Assembly (NCBI RefSeq): GCF_037893015.1
Contig: NC_133663.1
Coordinates: 620,001 to 684,000, forward strand
Length of the DNA stretch: 64,000 nt
Direction of reading: 5' to 3'
DNA from: Macrotis lagotis
Lineage: Eukaryota > Chordata > Mammalia > Peramelemorphia > Peramelidae
Shown piece by piece: positions 57,661 to 64,000 of this stretch; position 1 is the first letter of the stretch; the number at the start of each line of letters is the position of its first letter. The notes under the pieces were generated by a model. That model was given only the letters and a program-made list of their open reading frames with translations, had not been told where the DNA came from and ran no database searches. The position numbers and the translations under genes are program-made.

Positions 57661-58178
57661 AGAAACAAGCAAACATAGTAACATATATGTATGATAAACT
57701 CAAAGATATTGGAAGGATTCACTATTTGGGGAAAATATCTTTTGAAAACTGGACCTTAGTCTGATAGAAATTAGATTTGGATAAATATAACCTAGATTTT
57801 TGAACATACAAAGTTAAAAAGATTGACAAAGATGACAAAAGAGGAAAATGACAGAGGGGCTATGGGGAAATAGACATACTGATGCCCTATGGGGGAGCTG
57901 TGATCTGAACTATGTCCAGAAATTTACCAAGCAATGCATGCCCTTTAATCCTGTTATACCACTGGGCCTTTACTCCCCACCCAAATTTTTAGAAAACAAA
58001 AGGAGATTCAATGCACAAAAATATTTATAGATCCTCTTTCTATGAGAGCCCAAAATAGAAAGCAAAGGGGTATACCCCACTGGGAAATGACTAAACAAAT
58101 TGTGGCAGAAGACTTTAAAGGAATATTAGTATAACAAAAGAAAAGATGAAATGAACATTTTGGAGGGGAAATCCTTCA
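57661..58178 (+). mobile_element. old L1 LINE fragment
   Basis: The frame at 57,848-58,030 reads NYVQKFTKQCMPFNPVIPLG, a decayed L1 ORF2 C-terminus. 'gactaaacaaattgtggcag' and 'aggaatattagtataacaaa' follow the ORF2 order. More diverged than the L1 at 30,730. Confidence 0.7.
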
Positions 58179-58179
58179 A

Positions 58180-58381
58180 ACAAGGACCAACAAGCATTTA
58201 TTAAGTGCCCACTATGTGCCAACTGCTGCACTATGTGGAGGATTCTAAAAGAGGCATAAGACAACCAAGTGATAAGGATGCCTTGCATAGTGAAGCCCTC
58301 ACTATAATGAACACAACTGTGCAAGTCACCACAACATTAATTTGGTCAGCATGGCCCTCTTCAAAATCGAAGGACAACTAA

Positions 58382-58475
<94 letters not shown>

Positions 58476-58550
58476 TAGATAATCTCTTTTTTCAAGGAGC
58501 TTATAGTCGAATTTGGTACAAGATCTAGGCAGGGGAAGTTGGAGATGGTC
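58180..58550 (-). mobile_element. L2 LINE 3' end, split by microsatellites
   Basis: 'caagcatttattaagtgccc' then 'actatgtgcc' starts the antisense L2. After the trinucleotide tract 'ttttttcaaggagcttatag' continues it. Confidence 0.7.
58381..58475. repeat. compound (ATT)n-(AGT)n microsatellite
   Basis: About 12 ATT units pass straight into about 19 AGT units, a T-to-G change of the repeat unit. Confidence 0.97.
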
Positions 58551-58555
58551 TCAGA

Positions 58556-58705
58556 GATAGACTTGCCCAGGATCACCCAGATAGGAAGTGTCTGAGGATG
58601 AATTTGAACCCAGGAAGATGTGTCTTCCTGATTCTAGGCCCCGTGCTCTGTGCATGGTACCTTCAGACCTTGTGCTCTGTGCACTGTGGCATCCCCTAGT
58701 TGGAG
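58556..58705 (-). mobile_element. CORE-SINE with duplicated head end
   Basis: CORE 'agacttgcccaggatcaccc', 'aagtgtctgaggatgaattt', then the reversed head. The 'gtgctctgtgca' block occurs twice (58,644 and 58,671), so the terminal part is duplicated. Confidence 0.75.
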
Positions 58706-60855
58706 ATGGTCTCAGAAGGAGCATAAGCCTTAAGCAATCAGAATGAGATAAGTAGAGGCACAAAAGAGTGAGTCTGAGCTACTGGTATTTTCTGACATTC
58801 TACCCAAAGACTAGGTGGCAAACTGCATTTCAGTCTCCCCTGACTTTCCCCTCCTCTCTGCCCAAGTATGACTGAAGTTGAATCCAAAGCTTATTGCAGT
58901 CTCATTTCTGTTTAAGTAGCTTGAATTTCTTTTGCTGTCCAGATAAATCTATTCAATCAATTATTCACAATGATCTGTCTGTTGCCTCATTTGTGAAGGG
59001 GAGGGAGTGGTCATGTTAGGTAAAAGTGGAACTTAATATTGGTATGCAGAGGGGGCCAGGCTTGGATCCACAGTCCAAAACTGTCCGACTTTCTTCTGGC
59101 TGGGAAGTGAACCAAAATGAGAAATAATCTTATGGTTGAGAATTCATTATTTTTTTATTAACTTCCTAAAAGGCAGAGCCAAGGATCTAGATTTTCCTTC
59201 TACCCTTCAGGCTAGCCTGAGTCAGAATGCCATTTTGCTGCCTTGGATAAAGCTGGGCTGTTGGGCCACATGGGAAGCCCACTCATCCTTGTCTCCCCTC
59301 CTTATTCACTATCCCTGGGAGTAGTCAAGGTATGGCTAGATCTGGCCAGCAATGCCCACGTTCCAAAGTTGGGGGGGGGGCAGACATTCCTGTCATCTTC
59401 TACCTCCAGTTTCACATTCAGACAGGCACAGACAGGCACAGGAGAATCAGCCTCTAAAGTGAAGTCTCCTAGAGTGGGGGACCTTGTTTTGTTCCTTCCA
59501 CATTCTCCCTGAGCTGTCTCACTCCTTCCTCCTGGAGGTGTTAGAGCCAGCAGTCACTCCCCTCCCCCAGACTGTTGAGAACTAAAGGTCATCACCGGTC
59601 TGTGTCATAGCTGTGCATCCTCCTCCTCTGGGTTTGATGTGAGGACTATTCTGATGTCATCACCATGATACTACTTTATTTACTTGTAACTTGGACTGAA
59701 AGTATCATTTTTAAAAATAATTGGTAAATCAGACTTTGATCTGAAGTTTCTACTCCTACTCATGAAAACACAGTCATGTAGCAGAGATGGGAATGGCCCA
59801 TGAAGAACACACATGGCTTCAGAAAGAATTCAGTCTGAGAGCTCATAGGAAGAGAAGGTCTCCTATGCCACCATTCCTCCACAGAGCTGATTAAATCATC
59901 CACCTTGATACCTTAATACCTCTCTATAAAAGAAGCCGATTTTGTTTCACTGTAGTTGGATAATCAATTCAGAATTGTGTGGAGCTTTTGGTTGTGAGGG
60001 AGCCCGTCTTGGGGTGCCCCCCCCCAGTCTGAACCCAGGGTCATTCAACTAGAGCTACTCCAGTCCACAATGAATGTCAATTAAGGGGGGCTTACAGCAA
60101 CACTACTGTCATGTGGTGGGCATCTGGGAAATGTGGCTCTCTCCTTTCCTTCCTTCAACCTCCCCAAGGCCTAGTAACATTCTACTTTTATTATCCTGTT
60201 CCTGGGATATTTCCTCTAATACAATAAATACGTTTTGCTTCATTTTTATTCTACTAAAGGGAACACTCTGTGTGTGGAGACATTAGCCACTTCAGAGAGA
60301 GCAAAGAACAGCCCAAAGATCAGTGGAAAGGAATGGAAACATCTCCAAGCCCAACTCGTGAATGTGTCTGACATTTATTTTCTATACAGTTAGGATTGGG
60401 GGATATTTTCCAGATGGGGTGCCCAAGGCTCATAGAGAGGATGGACACCCCAGATGACGCAGAGGTGGGTGAGGTCAGGGCTGAGAGGGGTCTTCAGTCT
60501 CTTCTCTAGAACCTTTGTAACCACTCAGACCTGGGTCTCAACTTCCAGTTCATTTGTTACTATTCCTAGAACCTGTGGACCAGAGTCACTCACTCAGAGG
60601 CTACAAGGCCTGGGTTCAATCTTGGGGTTTTTTCAAAACCCCCAAGTGCCCCACATAGAATTTCCTATGAAAACCTCTGAATGTTGATTGCTTTCCCCTC
60701 CTCCTAGAAATACCAGCATATAGTTTCTGTGTAGCTAAGTATCGGGGAAAAAAGGCCCTCAGCTCCTGCCTGGGCAAGCAAGGGCTGAAAGACCCCCTGC
60801 CCTAGATTGCCCATCATGTCTTCAATTATGCAGCTGCTCAGGTTCCCCCTTTACT
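58706..60855. other. unassigned non-coding DNA
   Basis: Over 2 kb without a recognised gene or repeat. G and C runs lie at 59,370-59,379 and 60,017-60,025. Confidence 0.4.
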
Positions 60856-60960
60856 CATGAAGAAAAGTCTGAGACATGGAAGCAGATGCAGTTCCTGTCC
60901 TTGGGGAGCTTCCAGTCTGCTTGGGGAAATGGTTCATGAATCATCTGAAGATCAATCTGA
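60856..60960 (-). mobile_element. L2 LINE 3' fragment
   Basis: 'gcagttcctgtccttgggga' then 'gcttccagtctgcttggggaa' fit the antisense L2 end. Confidence 0.55.
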
Positions 60961-61302
60961 GGCAGGGAGGAGGAGGAGCAGGAGGAGGAGGGAGAGGAGG
61001 AGGAGGAGGGGAAGATGGAAAAGGAGAGGAAGGAGGAGAAGGGCATGGAAGAAGGAGGAGGAAGGAGGGGAGGAAGAGGAGGGGAGGGAGGAGGAAAAGG
61101 GAGAGGATGAAGAGGAAAGGGAGGGGAAGGAGACAGGAAGGGGAAGGAAGTGGGAAGGGAGGAGGAGGATGAAGAGAAGGAGGAGGGGAAGAAGGAAGAA
61201 GAGAAAGAGGAAGGAGGAGGGAGGAAGGAGGAGGGAAAGTTGGAGAAGGAAGAGAGGAGAAGGGTGGGAGGATGGAGAAAGAGGAGAGGAAGGAAGCTTG
61301 AC
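60961..61302. repeat. long (GGA)n-rich purine tract
   Basis: About 340 bases are almost purely purine on +, built from GGA, GGAA and GAGGAG. The G/R/E/K-rich + frames and the S/P/L-rich minus frames are composition artefacts. Triplex or replication-stalling potential is high. Confidence 0.95.
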
Positions 61303-61489
61303 ATGGAGATGCCTGTAGACTTCCCTCATAGGGATAGACTCTGCTCTCAGACCTCTCCTGTCATGCTCTTCCTTCTTTTTAGTGGCATTCCCCAGAAGTG
61401 GGGTCCATGTTGACTCCTATTGTGGTCCAAAGGAGGCTGCCCAGACTGCTTCTTTCCCTCAGGTTCAGATCACTCAGGCTGTGCAGGTC

Positions 61490-61620
61490 ATTTTTTTGAC
61501 TTTTATTTCAAGAACTTTCCAAACTTGATCTGTTATTATTCCCAGTTTAAAGAAGTGAGTAACCCAAAGATACACACAGTGTCAGAGGCAGGATGCCCAG
61601 ACCTAGGAATAGTCCCCTGA
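61490..61620 (-). mobile_element. old MIR fragment
   Basis: 'ttattattcccagtttaaag' then 'aagtgagtaacccaaagata' and 'cacagtgtcagaggcaggat' follow a degenerate antisense MIR. Confidence 0.5.
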
Positions 61621-61639
61621 ATGTCAGCCCCCATCATTG

Positions 61640-62210
61640 CCTAAAGGGTGTCCCTCAATCTATGCCTCCTAGATGTCTCAAATTCATCAAATGAGTTCAT
61701 CCTCCTGCCCTCTTCCTAAGGGTTCTGTTGTCTTGCCCCCAGGCTCTCCACCTCTTCCCTGGCACTTGCAGACCCCACATATATCCAGTCAACCCAATCC
61801 CATTGTTTACTAAGCACATTTCAACCTTCACATCAGTTCCCTTTCTGAAAACTGCTGCCTTCCCCTTTCTCTCCGCAACTCCTGCCTGGCCAGTGTCCCT
61901 CTGGAGGCTCTTACACCTCTCTGGTCTTTCCCCACCCCCTCCAGTCCATCCACTGCACATCTGCCAAAAGAAGTGTCCCACTGGAGAGGGCTAAGCATGC
62001 CGCCCCTCACTCAATTGCCTCCATTTGGCTTTTAGAACTTCTCCTAGTCAGGTCTTTTCCATTTGACTCATCCCATGCATTTCATGGGCCCTACCATCTT
62101 GGTCCTCAAATGCAGAGATTGCAATCTCCTTGAGGGCAGGATCATTGGGGTCTTTCTCTGCATCACTGATGCAGCTCTGCATAGTTTCTGGCCACTGACT
62201 AAGGGATGAG
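61640..62210 (+). mobile_element. L2 LINE 3' region
   Basis: 'gtccctctggaggctcttac', 'ctcctagtcaggtcttttcc' and 'gcaatctccttgagggcagg' then 'atcattggggtctttctctg' follow the sense L2 C-terminus and 3' UTR. Confidence 0.65.
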
Positions 62211-62869
62211 GCTCCCCCAGGGAAGACGATGAGGACTGATCAACCTCATCTCGGGCTGGAGGAAACAGACCCTCTCCCCCTGCACCCAGGTAAAGCCAGA
62301 GAGAAATGGCCAAGTCGTGGTCTTTGGTGTCAAAATCTCAGGGATCAAAATGAAGGGGTATGAGTGCCTGTTTTGAAAATGTCAAAATGTTTTTTCCTCC
62401 CTCCCAATAAAAATGAAGCACTCCCTGAAGATTTTATGAAAGGCTCTTTTGCTGGGCGGGATAGGGGAGACATCCTTGGGAGTCTCCAAGTCTCTGCCTT
62501 GCCCAGGATCCAGGTGCCAAAATATGCCAAAGAAATGAAAATGGTGGGAAGAGGGGCCGTGGGCCAGGTGGTGCCATCAGAGCAGCTGAAATGGCAGTCA
62601 GGACCTTGACTCCCAAAGGGTCCCCACTTTGGGGTATTTTCCTCAGAGAAAAGCTAGGAGCCTCCTGAGTGCATCCGGATGAGGACCAGGGATGGACTGA
62701 AGTCTCTGCTCCTACTCCCCATCTGGTCAGTGTCTCCCCAGGAAATGCCTCCAGCCTGGCTCCATGGGGCTTGTCCCTGCCAGGTATCATGCACACCCAC
62801 CCAATGACCTTCATCTGGCCAAGCAGCATCCCAACTCTGTCTGCTGTATGCAGCTCTGTCCTGGCAGGT
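62211..62869. other. unassigned GC-richer DNA
   Basis: Nothing recognised. Confidence 0.4.
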
Positions 62870-63110
62870 TGAGGATGAGTTACTGCCACATCCATCTAGT
62901 AAAAATAAAAGGCTCCATTTCGCAAGCAGCAGCCGGCAGCTTTGCTGCAAACAGGAGCACCGTATTTATTAATATTTTACTATATTGTCGCTGCTAAGTA
63001 TCTGTTTTTATCCTGCCTACAATATGGCTTTAGTGCCTCAATTAAAGGCAGTAGATTTTAAAATTCAATAGAACACCATGTGACAAGATTATTGGAGAAC
63101 TAAATCTCAG
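62870..63110. other. candidate conserved non-coding element
   Basis: Unique and AT-rich within GC-richer DNA: 'aaaataaaaggctccatttc', 'gagcaccgtatttattaata', 'actatattgtcgctgctaag', 'gcctcaattaaaggcagtag'. CpGs persist in AT-rich context and homeodomain-like cores are dense. No open frame. Its character fits a developmental enhancer; no alignment was possible. Confidence 0.45.
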
Positions 63111-63199
63111 GGCTACCTGGGCCAAGGCAGTGCTGCCAAACTGCCCTCCCAATCTTGGCTCCAGATTGCTCTGGGCTCAGCCCTGGGTACTCTGCAGGA

Positions 63200-63850
63200 A
63201 GTCTGGCCAGATGAACCTGCTCAAGGGGGCTCCTGGGCTCTTGGTCCTGCTGCTGTAGCCACTTGGAACCTCTGTGACCCTCATTTCTTCTCCTGTGGCA
63301 TCTGTGACTATTCTTCCTGCCTGGCTGACCACCTGTTTCTGCTTCATCAGCTTCATCAACTGTAGACATCCCCCAGGGACCCCTCCCAGGCCTTCTCTTC
63401 TTCCTTGCTTTCCCCCTTCATCAGCTTCCATGGGCTCCCAGATTGATACATCCAGCCCCAGTCCTTCTCCTGAGCTCTGGTCAGACACCCACCAGACTTC
63501 ATCATGTCTATTTCTCTGGGGGATCTCAAGCTCCATGTGACCAAAGCAGAACTCAAAGAATGGCATCCAAACTCATCCCTCTTTCAGCATCCTTCTGGTC
63601 CCCCCAGGTTTATGATCTCACAGTCACCTAAGACTCTTCCTCCCCCCTCATCCCTATATCAGATTCTTGTCATTTCTATTCAGCTGAAGCCTTTTCTGAC
63701 TCTCTCAGCAGCTACTCCCCTCTACAAATGACCTTTTAGTGATTTCTCTTTGCTTCTCTATGTATGTGTATTATCACCCTAGAGAGACTGAGATCAAGGA
63801 CTACATATGGGACTTTGCCAATAAATGTTTCTGGTTTGCCTGATGGCAGG
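63200..63850 (+). mobile_element. L2 LINE, RT to 3' end
   Basis: 'gtagacatcccccagggacc' encodes DIPQG, from the RT motif VPQGS..GPLLF of L2. It continues with 'tacatccagccccagtcctt' then 'ctcctgagctctgg', 'ccaaagcagaactcaaagaa', and ends 'gccaataaatgtttctggtt'. It is internally deleted and not open. It is the longest recognisable L2 reading in sense orientation here. Confidence 0.78.
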
Positions 63851-64000
63851 CCAGGCTTAAAAAGCATTTGTTTTCCTTCTGAGGATCTGTAGACAAACAA
63901 TGGGTCAAGGACGGCCGAGGTAGGATTCTTGAGGCTCTTCTAGGAGAGATTACTGGGATCCCAAGGGACTTTTGGAATATTTTCTGCTCGAGTCCCTACT

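Noticed and set aside
58381-58475. Regular short repeats considered as a CRISPR-like array
   Set aside because: They are trinucleotide microsatellites with no spacers, in a vertebrate repeat landscape.

Overview
This window is non-coding mammalian DNA, very probably from a marsupial. It holds no spliced gene that I can recognise. The marsupial assignment rests on the repeats: tRNA-headed CORE-SINEs of the MAR1/WSINE1/WALLSI type on both strands, marsupial-type L1 3' ends, an ORF1-only half-L1 (HAL1-like) element, and many old L2, L3/CR1 and MIR copies. SINEs ending in a short 'TTGCAAAA...A' tail (near 16.23, 18.48, 20.20 and 33.92 kb) resemble WSINE1, which I associate with Australian marsupials. 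The species itself is an inference.

Layout. 0-12 kb: mostly unassigned DNA with L2, L3, L1 and SINE copies. An intact intronless RPS21 retrocopy lies at 2.60-2.96 kb inside an L2. 12.9-14.1 kb: a decayed pogo/Tc2-like DNA transposon with terminal inverted repeats. 14-25 kb: a dense nest of L3, L2, L1 and SINE insertions, including an L1 with a perfect 16-bp target-site duplication, itself hit by a SINE. 25-29.4 kb: old L2/MIR and unassigned DNA. 29.4-31.7 kb: a purine-rich GGAT/GGAA tract and an L1 that carries a 130-bp inverted copy of a segment 1.4 kb upstream. 32-36 kb: GC-richer unassigned DNA ending in a strong candidate conserved element (35.70-36.26 kb). 37.85-40.74 kb: a near full-length HAL1-like element. 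41-54 kb: L1, L2, MIR and SINE copies in unassigned DNA. 54.3-55.3 kb: a GT-rich minisatellite next to a second candidate conserved element. 56-64 kb: a duplicated 115-bp unit, L1, L2, a 330-bp purine tract, a third candidate conserved element (62.87-63.11 kb) and a long L2.

The only intact protein-coding reading frame I can name is the RPS21 retrocopy. The candidate conserved elements carry clustered homeodomain-type sites and retained CpGs. They fit distal enhancers in a gene desert or long intron of a developmental gene, but their conservation is inferred from sequence character and has not been measured. I found no novel multi-gene system. The most interesting observations are mutational: the inverted templated insertion into an L1, and what looks like microsatellite-anchored copying of an L1 junction.
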